DNA of 64,000 nucleotides from Protea cynaroides (taxonomy: Eukaryota; Streptophyta; Magnoliopsida; Proteales; Proteaceae): positions 29,950,254 through 30,014,253 of the forward strand of contig CM053269.1 in the NCBI GenBank assembly GCA_028583415.1, written 5' to 3'. Position 1 is the first letter of the stretch, and the number at the start of each line of letters is the position of its first letter. Shown in pieces: positions 21,421-33,190 of the stretch. Both the position numbers and the translations under genes were made by a program. Under the pieces are notes generated by a model. The model had not been told where the DNA came from and did no database searches. It was given only the letters and a program-made list of their open reading frames with translations.

Positions 21421-23255
21421 GCAGTCATTCATGCTATCAAGACTTGAATGCACTACCTGTATGGCAAGAAATTTCAGATTAAGTCTGACCCGAAAAGCCT
21501 AATATATCTTTTCACCCAGAAGGACCTGAACATGAGCCCGAGGAGGTGTTGAGAATTACTCAAAGACTACGACTGTGACATTCAGTATCACCCAGGTAAA
21601 GCAAATGTTGTAGCAGATGCTCTTAGTAGGAAATGGGCATCGAACCCTGGGGTCGGGCCGAGTACAAATGCTGCACTGTGTGCTGCAGTTTCTGGCTCAT
21701 CGAAGAATGAGGAGTAGCTCTTACTAAAGTTAGCAAACGATCCAGTGGAGCAAGGCTTGATACACAAGTTTACCCTTATGTTTGCAGCACTGAAGATTTT
21801 GCCTGACCTGACAGAGGAAGTAAAAGCGGCAGTCTTACAAGACCCATACCTTAAGACAGTACAAGAAGATTCGGAAAAGGGTCGAGCCAATCCTTATTTC
21901 ACCTTGGATGCAAACAAGATATTCAGGTATTGTGGACGGTTGTGCATACTTGAGAATGAGGATTTAGAAATCAAAAATCAGAAATCGAATCATGTTGGAA
22001 GCTCACTCCACCCTATATTCAGTACATCCTGGAAGCACTAAGATGTACCATGACCTAAAGAGGTTATACTGGTGGAGGGGTATGAAAGAAGATGTGGCAA
22101 GGTATGTCTTTCAATGTCTAAACTGCCACCAAGTTAAAGCAGATAAACAGAGACCCGCAGGTTTATTGCAGCCATTACCTGAGTTGGCATGGAAATAGGA
22201 TTGTATTACCATGGACTTCGTCACTGGTCTGCCTATGACTCCAAGGTCAGTGAATGCAGTTTGGGTAATTATAGATCGCCTCACTAAGACAACAAGATTT
22301 ATCCCTGTTAGACCGCAATACACCATGGATAGGTTAGCAAAATTATATGTGGACAATATAGTCAGACTCCATGACATGCCAGAGAGTATAGTATCTGATC
22401 GAGATCCACACTTTACATCTAAGTTCTGGGATGGAGTACAGAAGGCCATGGGAACAAAGCTGAAGTTCAGTACAGTCTTTTACCCTCAAACAGATGGTCA
22501 GTCAGAGAGGACCATCTAGATCCTAGAAGACATGCTTCGAGCACGTGCTATTGACTTCAAGGGAGCTTGGGATGAGAAGCTTTCACTCATCGAGTTTGCC
22601 TACAATAATAGCTACTAGGCTACAATCCAGATGACTCCATATGAAGCCTTGTATGGTAAGAAATGTCGGACACCATTGTTATGGAATGAGATTGGAGAAA
22701 GACAGATCTTAGGACCAGAATTTGTTGAGGAAACCTGAAAAGCAGTGGACCAGATCAAGGAAAGAGTGAAGATAGCTCAATTGCGTTAGAAGCACTATGT
22801 TGATAATAGGCGCCGAGACCTCGAATTCACTGTCGGTGATAAGGTATTTTTGAAGGTCTCACCAATAAGAGGCCTAAAGTGGTTCGAAAAGAAAAGAAAA
22901 CTGTGTGGGACCATATGAGATTCTGTCCCGATGTGGCAATGTGGCATATCAACTTGCATTGCCACCAGCGATGTCCAGTGTTTACAATGTGTTCCACGTG
23001 TCTCTACTGAAAAAGTACATAATAGACCCCTCGCATATTCTAGTTGCGAACCCTCCAGATTTGATAGAAGACTTGACCTTCGAGGTAGTACCAATCAAGC
23101 TCATCAGTCGAAAGGTACAATAGCTTTGAAGGCATGCTATACACTACGTCAAGGTAGTTTGGAAGAGTCAGGATGTAGAAGAAATCACCTAGGAGGAAGA
23201 GGAGGATGCCATGCGACAAGAATACCCTCACCTTTTCGACTCTGAAGGTACGTAT
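21421..23255 (+). pseudogene. Element B: RNase H end, integrase and chromodomain
   Basis: RNase H resumes with AVIHAIK and YHPGKANVVADALSRK. Integrase follows: zinc-binding HPGSTKMYHDLKRLYWW ... CLNCHQ (about 22029-22135). The catalytic core keeps all three acidic residues: Asp in MDFVTGLP (22211), Asp in SIVSDRDPHF (~22387) and Glu in QTDGQSER (~22490-22515). The C-terminal GPYEILSRCG ... LLKKYI block is at ~22905-23030. Then comes a chromodomain, YVKVVWKSQDVEEIT (~23142-23187), typical of chromoviruses, which target chromatin marks. In-frame stops (e.g. 22198, 22517, 22616, 22736, 23187) and frameshifts (~21992, ~22900) show it is dead. Gene order and chromodomain fit the Tekay/Del lineage. 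Confidence 0.92.
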
Positions 23256-23348
23256 AATTTTGAGGACCAAATTTTCTTTAAGGGTGGGGGAATTGTGAGG
23301 CCTACATGCAAATTTTGAGGATAAAATTTCTTTTAAGGGTGGTAGAGT
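23256..23348 (+). repeat. Duplicated pol end and polypurine tract of element B
   Basis: AATTTTGAGGACCAAATTTT at 23256 and AATTTTGAGGATAAAATTTC at 23311, each followed by a purine tract (AAGGGTGGGGG at 23280, AAGGGTGGTAGAG at 23335). It is a 55 bp tandem duplication just before the 3' LTR; only the second tract abuts the LTR start at 23349. Confidence 0.8.
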
Positions 23349-23649
23349 TGTAAGAACCGTGCTCCAAAAATTCGGTCTAACTTATGGTTTACATCGTGAT
23401 AGGTCTCCCAATCATAATCAAATCGGAAGGCGATGCTGGGTGATGAACCATGACATCTAGGTATGAGAAACGATTCTTAAAAATCAAATTTTCACATACC
23501 GGTCTCGGTACCGGTCTCACTCTGAGTAAGACCGGTATGTGCAACAGGTAGGTATTAGCAAGTGGAGATGGACTCCAGTAGGTCCACACTCTGAATCCGA
23601 GTTTAGGAAACCTTTTAGACGTAGGAGACCTTCCTAGAATCTTCTCCCA

Positions 23650-23659
23650 CTATATATAT
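23650..23659 (+). promoter_or_regulatory. TATA box of LTR-4
   Basis: CTATATATAT followed by a short leader with CAAACCCTAGAG and a purine-rich tract, as in the other LTRs. Confidence 0.6.
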
Positions 23660-24352
23660 GCACCATTCATTCTCTTTAGATCCTTTCCAAATACTCTCAA
23701 ACCCTAGAGCCGTCTAGAAGAGATCTAGGAAGGAGCAAGGAGGAAGGAGGTTGTTCAAGAAAACTTTCTACGTTGGAGGAGAGCATCATCACTCGACAAC
23801 CACCTGTAAGTCCTCTACCTCTGTAATAATGCTTGGGTTATGGATTAAAGCCGTGAAATGGCGTATTGATCCAAAACCCTAGAATTGTAAAACCCTAGTT
23901 TCATCGAGATTCATTCTGAGATAGATGGAAACATAGTTCCACGATGTTAAAGAATAAGTAGTCAAAATTTAATAGGTACCCATAACTAGAATGGTGTAAA
24001 AGGGACCCTGAAACAAAGCCAAGGAGCAATGGAAGAAGGAGGTCCGAGAACGGACTCTTGGACCCATACCGGTTGGATAAAAAGGTCCTGTGGTATGCTA
24101 TAACGGAGGGCATATCAGGTCCTGTGGTATGGTCTTGCGGTACATACCGCAGGGCATACCGGCTGGACTTAAGTCCTACCGTATGGTCCTGTAGTATATA
24201 GCACAGACACATACTGGTTGGACAACAACCACATACCGGTCTCACTATACCGCGACTGGTATGCTTACCGAAGCCTGGTTATTGGCCAGACTTGGTTCTG
24301 ACCAACTGTAACCCTAATAATTTAATTCTAACCTATAAATATGATCATATAG

Positions 24353-24412
24353 GACCTATAGATAGCGTGAGGGAACTCTGTGACGTAGTGCGGACTTGCA
24401 ATCACGCGTCAG
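24353..24412 (+). other. LTR-4 putative 60-base exon ('exon 2')
   Basis: Preceded by GATCATATAG and followed by GTGAAGGA (GTCAG|GTGAAG). One frame is open throughout (PIDSVRELCDVVRTCNHAS). Primary sequence differs from the other LTRs, but borders and length are kept. Confidence 0.5.
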
Positions 24413-25153
24413 GTGAAGGACAAGACCCTAAACCCTAATTAACTAATAATGGATAGTAAATCGTTGTTTTTGTATCTGTATCTGTTGATTGTTGCCCGCA
24501 TTCCACATGTCATCTTGCTATTTAATTTTATTATCTGTTCATGCATATTCGTATGCTAGGAATGTTGTTTGTTTAGGCATGTGAATGTTTCTGTTACTGT
24601 GTGAAATGTGAAGGGGGTCGAGCCCTGGATATATCTTCACACTGACACCTTCTCGTATCGTCGTCTACCTTAGCGAGCTTGGTTCGAATAGGGTATCAAG
24701 GGGAGGACGTGGAATTGTGGCTCCGTCTTCCCACCAGACTCGAGCCCTATCTCTATATCGTAGGGAGCTGTGCTGGGGTAGGGCCATATATACTGTGATG
24801 ACATATAGGACTGGTTAAAAACAGAACCCACTTGCAAGCCCTTGCCAACAGTGGTTTAGGTATTGGTGCAGTGTAGGGTATCAAGGGGACGACGTGGGAT
24901 GTTGGCTCTGCCTACCCGTCAGACTCTAGCCCTATCTCTGTATTGGAGTAAGTGATGTGAGGCAACAACAGTAGTGTAGATCGGAGCCTGACTGTTGGCT
25001 GTGCTCACACTCTCGTGCGTGGAGATGCGGTGGCCGCCAAACCTTACCATAACACTTTACAATTTATACCTGACCCAATTGTAATGTTATCCCATGCATT
25101 TTATGTGTTGCATTGGTCTTATGCTTTACTGAACTAAGTTGTGAGCTCTCCCC

Positions 25154-25179
25154 ATATATATATATATATATATATATAC
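25154..25179. repeat. (TA)n microsatellite
   Basis: About 12 TA units just before the acceptor-like site of LTR-4. Confidence 0.9.
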
Positions 25180-25200
25180 TCTTTTTCAGATGTTAATGCA

Positions 25201-25323
25201 AGTTATACTGTTGAAGACTTCATGGCTGCTCCAGCTTATGAGACAGTGGCTGCTATAAATTCACAAACAGTGGAGGACGAGCATAATGCCTCATGTGAGT
25301 GTTCTTACTGTGTGTTCCTTTAG
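25201..25323 (+). CDS. LTR-4 conserved short frame ('exon 3')
   Basis: After the acceptor-like CTCTTTTTCAG (25180-25190) the frame reads YTVEDFMAAPAYETVAAI, then ASCECSYCVFL and TAG. Peptide similarity to the other LTR frames is much clearer than DNA similarity in the flanks, which hints at past protein-level selection. Confidence 0.55.
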   Translation, partial: SYTVEDFMAAPAYETVAAINSQTVEDEHNASCECSYCVFL

Positions 25324-25594
25324 GGTTATTTATTTATTCTTTCAGTTGGTTATAGACGATGTAATAAATTATTATTTATGATTGTGGATGACGGTATAAT
25401 TGGATAATTATTTAATTATAAATAAAAAATTCAGTTCACTTATTTATTTAAATTCGCTACTATTTATTATTCTCTGATTATGGTTAGTTTGCTTGGAATG
25501 ATTTGTTGACACAGTCTATTGAGATCCTAGTGTGAGCCATGGTTTGGAGATGGTTCACTCACACTTCTGGTTCAGTCGAAATTGGGGTGTGACT

Positions 25595-26896
25595 TATGCC
25601 CCTATCCTCGTTATATTTATCACTTTATATGGTCCTTCCCTATTTGGAGCCAACTTTCCTTGTCTTGTTGGTTTTGAAGCCGAGGCCATCCTTAGAACTA
25701 GGTCACCTACTTGGAACAACTTCTCCTTCACTTTCTTTTTGTAGTGATTTGCTATCCGAGCCTGGTATGTGACGTTCTTTAGGTGGGCAACCTCCCTTAA
25801 TTCTTCTAGCATGTCGAGGCCTATCAACATATTTTCTCAATTTGTCTCTTCATCGAAGTTTGCTGATCGAAATGACTTATGGACAACCTCGATGGGTATA
25901 ACAGCTTCTGCCCCATGGCTAAGCATGAAAGATGTTTCTCATGTGGGTGTTTTGCTGGTTGTCCTGTATGACTAGACGACGCTCAAGACCTCTTCCACCC
26001 ATCTTTTTCTTTCCTCTGTCAATCTGTCCTTTAATCTACTTAGGATTTCTTGATTTATTACTTCTTCTTACACGATCCTTTTCTTTAGACCCTCGAGGAT
26101 GGTTCTATTGGTGACTTCGATCTGTCCATTTGATTTTGGATGGTGCACCGAGGGGAAGTGCTGGGCGATCCTGTACTTTTTATAGAAGCCTCAAAATTTA
26201 TTAAAATTGAACTGCTTTTCATTGTCAGTAACTACTGCCTGTAGTATCTCGTATCGATAAACCACAGAAAGTTTGAAGAATTCAATTACTTTTGAGGCTG
26301 TAATCTTGGGCATTGGCTTCACTTCTATTCACTTGGTAAAGTAGTCGATGACCACAATCAGGAACTTATTCTACCTCAACCCATGGAGAATGGCCCTAGA
26401 TGTCCATCCCCCATAATGCAAAGGGAATCGGGCTCGCTATAGGCTGCAGTGGTATAGCTGGCTGGTGCTGGACTTTGGCATGTCTCTGGCATTGTATGCA
26501 CTTCTTCACGTATTCCTCTCATTGTTTCACTATTCTGGGGAAGTAGTAGCCATGTCTAATTAACTTTTGTGCCAGAGTCTGTCCTGCCTGATGATTGCCG
26601 TAAAATCCTTCATGCACACCTTTAATGGCTCCTCTAGCCTCGGATGGTCGTAGGCCTCTTAGCAGAGGTAGAGAGAAGGCTTTTTTGTACAGTACATATT
26701 CGTATATGACGTACCATTTTGATCTGGTCTGTATTTTTCTTGCTTCCTTGCAGTCATTTGGGAGTATCCCAATTTTTAAGAAGTTCGGGATCGAATCCAT
26801 CCAACAGGGCTCATCAGTGATCATATTGACCTCGACCTCAGGGGCGATGCTTGATTTGTCAAGTCGACTTAAGTATATTGAGTTATTGGTCACCAC
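25595..26896 (-). pseudogene. Element D: integrase
   Basis: Minus strand. The zinc-binding region shows VHEGFYGNHQAGQTLAQKL (about 26555-26620). The core is recognisable, with its third acidic residue in the NGQIEVTNRT block (~26105-26140). The C-terminal part, 25830-25594, shows VGDLVLRMASASKP and GPYKVINI. Stops and frame changes interrupt the core. It is truncated at 25594, where LTR-4 of element B begins; the element's own 3' end and 3' LTR are not in the window. The domain sequences are those of the plant Tat branch of Ty3/gypsy. Confidence 0.87.
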
Positions 26897-27508
26897 TGAA
26901 TTATTACCAAATAGTTTGGACAGTTCATTCGCTTCAGTGTTATCTTCCCGATCGATGCTTCGGATTTCAAAACCTCAGAATGTCGTTGTTAGCTCTCTAA
27001 CCTTTCTTAGGTAGGCCTGCATTTTTTCCACCTTCATCTCATAGTCTCCCATTACCTGTTTGACTACAACTTGGGAATCACTGTGGGCAGAGATATGGGT
27101 GACTATAAGGCACTGGAGCCCTACAATCAACGCCTCTTACTCAGCTTCGTTGTTGGTGATAGGGAAACCAAATTTCACTGTGCATCTGATTTTAAAGCCC
27201 TCCAGGCTGATCAACACTACTCTTGCCCCAACATGATTCTCACTGGTTGCCCCATCTACGAACAGTGTCCAAGGTGGCGAATTTGGTTCTGGAGCAAGGG
27301 TCGGAGGCCGTATTTGTATGGCTGTGTTAGGGTCTTTCGGATCGTCCACTAACGTGCTTTCGATAAAAAAATCAGTTAAGGCTTGGGCTTTGATTGCTGT
27401 CCTTGGTTTGTAGTGGAGATCGAACTCTCTGAGCTCTACTGCCCAATTGATCATCCTTTCTGATATATCGTTCCTCGCGAGGATCTTCTTCAGAGGCTTT
27501 GTTGTCAA
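26897..27508 (-). pseudogene. Element D: RNase H and second (archaeal-type) RNase H
   Basis: Minus strand. The retroviral-type RNase H ends with INWAVELREFDLHYKPR (~27410-27460). The second RNase H starts at WTLFVDGATS (~27250-27280) and runs past GFPITNNEAE at 27137. A second RNase H of this kind marks the Tat lineage, where it sits between RNase H and integrase as here. The frame breaks near 27137. Confidence 0.85.
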
Positions 27509-28468
27509 AACCTCAATAGTGTGAGCCTAAAAATAGGGACGCAGCTTCCTTGTGGCAGTTACCAGCACCAGAGCATGCTTTTTTATGGCCTAGTATCGGG
27601 TTTTTGCATCCATTAACATTTTACTTACATAGTATATCGGTTGCTGCATCTTCGTGACCTCCTTGACTAGTACTGCGCTTACTGCCACTGAGGAGACAAC
27701 TAAGTAAAGCTGGAGCTCGTCCCTTGTTTCGGGTTTCACAAGTACTAGAGTGGTCGATAGGTACTTTCTTAGTTCCCTGAACGCTTGTTGGCATTCTAGA
27801 GTCTACTCAAACTTTTTATTGCCTTTGAGTATCTGGAAGAATGGCATGCATCGATCTGTCGACCTCGACATGAAGAGTCCAAGGGTGGTGATCCTCCCTG
27901 TCAGCTCTTGTACTTGCTTTATATTCTTAGGCGGCTTCATGTCTTGTAGAGCTTCTATTTTTTCGGGGTTGGCTTCTATCCCTCATTGGGATACCATGAA
28001 TCTAAGGAATTTCTTCGAGTGTACTCCAAAGGCACATTTGATTGGGTTCAACTTCATGTTGTGCCTTTGTAGTACCTTAAAGGCCTCGCAGAGGTCATCA
28101 ATGTGTGTTCTCACCTTGAGGCTCTTCACCAAGAAATCATTGACATACACCTCCATTTTTTCCTAGCTGATCTTTGAAAATTTTGTTTACCAGATGCTGG
28201 TAGGTGGCTCCCATATTTTTCAGGCCGAAGGGCATAACTTTATAGCAGTACGTCCCTTGGCTCGTGATGAAGCACGTACTTTCTTCATCTTCCTTGCTCA
28301 TTGGGATTTGGTTATATCCGGAGCAAGCGTCCATGAATGAGAGTAATTCATGTCCTGAGGTGGCATCTATCAATTGATCTATCCAAGGCAAGGGTAACAA
28401 TCTTTAGGGCATGCTTTATCGAGGTCGGTATAATCAATACAAATCCTCCACCTATTCCAGACTTAAGT
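27509..28468 (-). pseudogene. Element D: reverse transcriptase, C-terminal part
   Basis: Continues the RT cut at 41169. Just inside the break it reads ICIDYTDLDKACPKD (~28395-28445). Then come DQLIDATSGHELLSFMDAC, the KVMPFGLKNMGATYQ block and the active site, which reads YVND instead of YVDD (~28140-28155): the second of the paired Asp positions is kept, the first is changed to Asn. RNase H begins toward 27700. Stops (e.g. in the FMVSQ block, ~27990) and shifts are present. RT was split by insertion of element C. Confidence 0.87.
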
Positions 28469-28737
28469 TGTCACACCCCAATTCTGGACTAACCAAAGGT
28501 GCGATGAACCATCATGAAAACCAATAGTTTAAACCAGGATCTTGTATAGGCTACGGTAACCATGTTAAACCAAAATACATTCCACAGTAATAATCAGAGA
28601 TGTTTGAGTAAATAGGGAAAGTCTTATTAATAATGAACTAAGGTCTACATGATAAATAATTAAATAATCCAGTTATCTCCAATTAACCAAAACATAATTA
28701 ATACATATTACAAGTATCAAAATACAAAAGTTAAACA

Positions 28738-28864
28738 CTAAGCGTAACCATGGTGGAAACACTTGCTTGATGAGTTTTGCTCGTCCTCCACAGCTTGCAC
28801 ATCCATAGCCGCTACATGTCCATACGTTTGTGTATCCATATAGTCTTCAACAGTAACACTTGAA
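28738..28864 (-). CDS. LTR-5 conserved short frame ('exon 3')
   Basis: Open minus frame: VTVEDYMDTQTYGHVAAMD, AVEDEQNSS, ending HHGYA and TAG. One cysteine of the pattern remains. Confidence 0.4.
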
Positions 28865-29720
28865 CCATCAGAAACTAACAAGAATTGCACGCGCGAGGGT
28901 CAGCACTCCAACTTGACCTCAGTGAGTAAACAAAACAATGCAACAAATATATGCATGCATTCAATTCATATCTTTGGTCTGATTTTTAAGTTTGCAATAT
29001 GCTATAGAAAGGATTGGCAGCTACCGCGCCTCTATACACGAGTGTGTGAATCCTCTCAATGGATCAAACACCATTGCCATCCCATATGCACCCACCATGG
29101 AATAGAGATAGAGCTAAAGTGTCTGGATCAAACACCTCCAACACTTCTCCTGATGTCCTACCCATACCAATACATAAGCCCTTATTGGCGAGGGTTTACA
29201 AATTGGGCTCGCAACTAACCAATCCTAAATGTCATCTAGTGTATCCATGGCCTTACCCTAGCATCCCTCAATACATCCATAGAGATAGAGCTAAGGCCCC
29301 CTGACAGAGTCGAAGACTACACGGTCTGAGACCACCTCCCCTGATGCCCTACAACTTAATAGTTTTGCTAAGGTAATTGCGATACGACGATGTCAGTGAA
29401 CAAGACTTGGGTAGAGATAGAGCTAGAGTCTGGTGACCAGGATGAACCACAATGTCACGTCCTCCCCCTGATGCTCCACTCTCATCAAGTACACTAACCA
29501 CACACACATAATCACATGCCTATTCCTAGCATCATCATCATCATCATCATCATGTAATAGTAGAAAAAATTAAATATGCATGAATAGTAACAGCAGGAAT
29601 ATTGGATGGCATGCGATATGCACATCACAAACAAGAAATCATAGAATCAGGCATAGCATTGGACTCAATAAAAGTAAACAGTTTATTATTAACCAGTTAG
29701 TTTGGGTTCTGTTCCCTCAC

Positions 29721-29779
29721 CTGCTAGAAATGTTTAATCTTCTCCAAGCTTCTTAACTCACTCTGAACCTCTTGGAAAC
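29721..29779 (-). other. LTR-5 putative 59-base exon ('exon 2')
   Basis: Minus strand: AATTTCTTAG before, GTGAGGGAAC after (AGCAG|GTGAGG). One frame reads FQEVQSELRSLEKIKHF before a stop. Confidence 0.55.
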
Positions 29780-30460
29780 CTAAGAAATTTGTAAGTTCTA
29801 AGTTAGGGTTCAAGCTCATCAATTTACAGTAGTCAATGGTCCATACTAGAATCAAATAGACCTCCAGAAGCTGAGTGGTCGTAGGTGTGACTGCACCTGT
29901 GGTCTTAGTTTCTGTGACCACAGGGTGTGAGGTCGATACGTGTGGACTCATATCATGCGACCACACACATGCGACCACACCCTCCCTGGAAAATTCCCGA
30001 GGGCATGTTGTGGGACATATATGCCTCGTGTGGTTGATCAAACTGCGACTACACGAGTTTTTGGTCGACTTTTACTCTCAACCACATCATTTCATAACTT
30101 GATTCCATGGCTAACATTATAATCCTTCCTATGATTGTTCTATGGCTTAAAATTCACACTTTTACATAGTCTTTCACCTTAATCCGTTCTTCATGGATCT
30201 CCTTAGAGTTTTGTTCATGGTCTTAGGATTGAGATCTTACTTTAACTCGATATCTCTCCATAATCTATTCTAGGCATTCAATTAATGTAGGGAATGATTC
30301 CACACCTTAAACTTGCTGGAGAATAAGTGCTTTCTCTGTAATTCCTTCTCCTAGTCCTCCTCTTCAATTCCTTTCTCTTCCTACTCCTCTCTTTCTCTTT
30401 CTCCTTCTTTCAGTTTGGGTTCTAAAAGAGTGAAAGAGACTAAGGGATGTCCTTTATATA

Positions 30461-30470
30461 GAGAAAAACA
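30461..30470 (-). promoter_or_regulatory. TATA box of LTR-5
   Basis: Minus strand TATATAAAGG. Confidence 0.6.
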
Positions 30471-30824
30471 TCCATATAAAGTCCCACTTTGATTAGGAAA
30501 GAACCCCCCCTCAGATTAGGAAGGTTTTTTACTTACAGAGTCGGTTATACCATCGTGTGGTCTCACGTGGGGTCGCAGAATCCGTCGACCACACGTCTCA
30601 AAACTACGACCACACGTCCCAGACTCGAGTGGTCTCAATATTCTGAGGTGTGGTCGACTACACCTGTTTAGGTATGCGACCACACGTCTCAATTAGATAT
30701 TTTTGGTTCGAATTACATACCTAGCCTTATGGTTTCTTCATGCACTTGTTCCGCTTGGCCCGACCATGATAGGAAGACCTAATACATGGTAGTAACACCG
30801 GGTTAGTAAGGTACGGGTCTTTCA

Positions 30825-30837
30825 ACTCCCCCCTCTT
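30825..30837 (-). promoter_or_regulatory. Polypurine tract of element C
   Basis: Minus strand AGAGGGGGGAGT directly before the 3' LTR start; primes plus-strand DNA synthesis in this family. Confidence 0.85.
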
Positions 30838-31330
30838 ATATAAATTTGGTCCTCGAAATTTACACATACCTTTCTAGTTGAAAATATGAGGATATTTCTT
30901 TCGCATAACATTTTCTTCTTTCCATGTAATTTCTTCCACATCTTGGCCTCTCCAAGTAACTTTAACATAGTAGATGTCTCGATTGCGTAGACGTTAAATC
31001 GTCCGACTGGTAATTTCAAATAGTACTACTTCGAACGTCAAATCTTCAGTTAGACCTGGTGGATCCGCGATTAGGACGTGTATTGGATCTCGGATGTACT
31101 TCTTCAGTAACGAGATATGAAATACATCATACACACTTGACATAGATGGGGGTAGTGCTAACTGATACGCCACCTTCCCACGTTTAGCTAGAATTTTATA
31201 TGGCCCGAAGTACCTCGGACCTTGCTTTCTTTTCTGTCCGAACCGTTTCAAGCCTCGCATAGGTGATATTTTCAGGAATACACTATCACCCATGAAGAAC
31301 TCAAGGTCTCGATGTTGATTATCTGCATAC
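30838..31330 (-). pseudogene. Element C: integrase C-terminus and chromodomain
   Basis: Minus strand. 31293-30994 reads GDSVFLKISPMRGLKRFG, GPYKILAKRGKVAYQLALPP, DVFHISLLKKYI and LTFEVV. The chromodomain follows in another frame (YYVKVTWRGQDVEEITWKEE, about 30915-30975). Pol ends with FEDQIYIRGG near the purine tract. This block is one of the best kept parts of C; a frameshift near 31000 separates it from the chromodomain. Confidence 0.88.
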
Positions 31331-32480
31331 TATTTCTGACGATTCTGAGCTGTTCTAACTCTTTCCTGATTATGTCGACTACTTTGCAAGTTTCTTCCAC
31401 AATTCAGGGCCTACAATTCTTCACTCTCCGACTTCGTTCCAAAACAAAGGAGTTCAACACTTCCTACCATACAGTGCTTCATAGGTGATATCTACATGGT
31501 AGCTTGGTAGCAATGTCGATCAATGGAAACTTTTCATCTCAAGCTCCTTTAAAATCAATTTCACAGGCTCAGAGAATACCTCTTAGGATCTGTATAGTCC
31601 GCTCGGACTATCCATCGGTTTGAGGGTGAAATGCGGTATTAAACTTCAATTTTATTCCCATTGCTTTCTACAGTTCCTCCCAAAACTTCGAGGTAAAGCG
31701 TGAGCCTCTATCTGACACTATGCTCTCAGGCATAACATTTAATCCGTTGATATTATCCACATATAGCTTAGCTAGCCATTCCAAAGCATACTGAGGTCGT
31801 ATAGCAATGAAATGAGCCTTCTTTATAAGATGATCAACAATCACCCAAACTGCGTCAACCGATCTGGGAGTCAGTCGTAAACCGGTGACATAGTCCATTG
31901 TAATGCAAATTCACTACCAAACTGGCTCCGATAGTGGTTGTAGTAAGCCTGCTTGTCATTGTCTTTCAGCCTTTACTTGCTGATAATTCAGACACTGAAA
32001 CACGTACTAAGCCACATCTGTTATCATTCCTCCTTACCAGTATAATCTTTTTAGGTCATGATACGTATTGGTATTTTTTTTGTACCACCGAGATGTATCA
32101 AATACGGTGTGGAATGAACTTCTAGCATTATTTTGTATCTAAGATCTACGTTTTTCACTTTTAGGTATTGCATAATCATCCTCTGTATCTCATGACCTTC
32201 TCCGCATCTGAAGTAAGTCAGGGTTAGGTTTTTCTTTCTCTAAATCTTCTTGTACTGCTCTCAGATACGGATCTAATAGAATTGCTACCATTACTTTATC
32301 CATCAAATCAGAGATGATCTTTAATGCTGCGAATCAAGCAAGGAACTATTGCTCTATAAGTTCATCCATAAGTTCTTGCTCAATTAGATCATCATAAGTT
32401 TCTATTATATGTTGCTCTTCTTCCAAATCAAAATCTATTGTTGTGGAACACAAGACAACATTTGTACTAGGTCCTCCTTC
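31331..32480 (-). pseudogene. Element C: integrase zinc finger and core
   Basis: Minus strand. The zinc-binding region (~31960-32010) has CLNYQQ where CLNCHQ is expected, so one metal-binding Cys is Tyr. The core at 31898-31668 shows DYVTGLRLTPRSVDAVWV, the second Asp in ESIVSDRGSRFTSKFW and the Glu in the SERTIQIL block (~31590-31615), where a stop replaces a nearby residue. Many stops follow between 31600 and 31300. Confidence 0.85.
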
Positions 32481-33190
32481 TGGTTTCATTATTCCCCTTT
32501 TTACTCAAAGCCTTAGCTACCACCTTAGCCATGCTCAGGTGATACTGAATATCACAGTCTTAATCTGTCAGGTGTTCCAACCATCTCCTTTGCTCCCTAT
32601 TTAGCTCTTTTTGGGTCAAGAGATAGGTAAACCTCTTGTGATCCAATTTAATCTGAAGTTCTTCTCTCCGTATAGATAATGTCTCCAAATCTTGATTGCG
32701 TTAATCGCTGTCGCTAACTCCAACTCATGAGTAAGGTAACTCTTCTGATGCTCCTTTAGTTATCTTGAAGCATATGCAATCACTTGTTTACCTTACATCA
32801 ACCCGCATCCTAGCAATCCAAAAGCATTAGTATATAGGGTAAAAGGTTTCCCCTGGTGCCGAAATGATCAAGATGGGAGCTGATATCACCCTTGCTCTTA
32901 GAGTCTGGAAACATTCTTCACATTTGTCAGTCTAAATAAACTTCTCTCCTTTCCTGGTTAGCTTGGGAAGAGGTATTGCGATCTTAGAGTGGTCCTCCAT
33001 GAATCGTTTGTAATAATCAGCTAAACCCAAGGAACTTTTAATCTCTGCAATGTTCTTAGGCGCTTCTCACCCTACAATAGCTTTTATCTAGCTGGGGTCT
33101 ACCCTTATTCCTTCTGAAGATACAACGTGACCTAAGAATTATACTTCATTCAATCAGAATTCATATTTCTTAAATTTGGCATACAACTTC
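32481..33190 (-). pseudogene. Element C: RT end and RNase H, heavily decayed
   Basis: Lies between recognisable RT and integrase. Only short patches resemble RNase H, such as the minus-strand counterparts of VIAYASR and the YHLSMAK-like block near 32520-32790. Stops occur in every frame. The assignment rests mainly on position. Confidence 0.6.

Larger units (their letters stand above)
23349..25594 (+). mobile_element. 3' LTR of element B (LTR-4), divergent subtype
   Basis: Starts TGTAAGAACCG right after the purine tract and ends GGGGTGTGAC at 25593 (final A changed to T). 2246 bp. It differs widely in sequence from the other LTRs but keeps the order of parts: word cluster 23489-23545, TATA 23650-23659, leader with donor-like CTGTAAGT near 23810, second word cluster 24065-24285, exon-2-like segment 24353-24412, repeated modules near 24690 and 24860, and short frame 25201-25323. 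Its word is ACATACCGGTATGT. It cuts element D off at 25595. Confidence 0.88.
28469..30824 (-). mobile_element. 3' LTR of element C (LTR-5)
   Basis: 2356 bp from TGTCACACCCC to GGGTCTTTCA; minus strand TGAAAGACCC ... GGGGTGTGACA. A purine tract abuts its right edge, so it is the 3' LTR. Near-identical in layout and wording to LTR-6, its partner. Word clusters 29873-30065 and 30553-30690 (GTGGTCG/CGACCAC), TATA 30461-30470, exon-2-like 29721-29779, (ATC)n 29533-29552, short frame 28738-28864. Confidence 0.93.
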
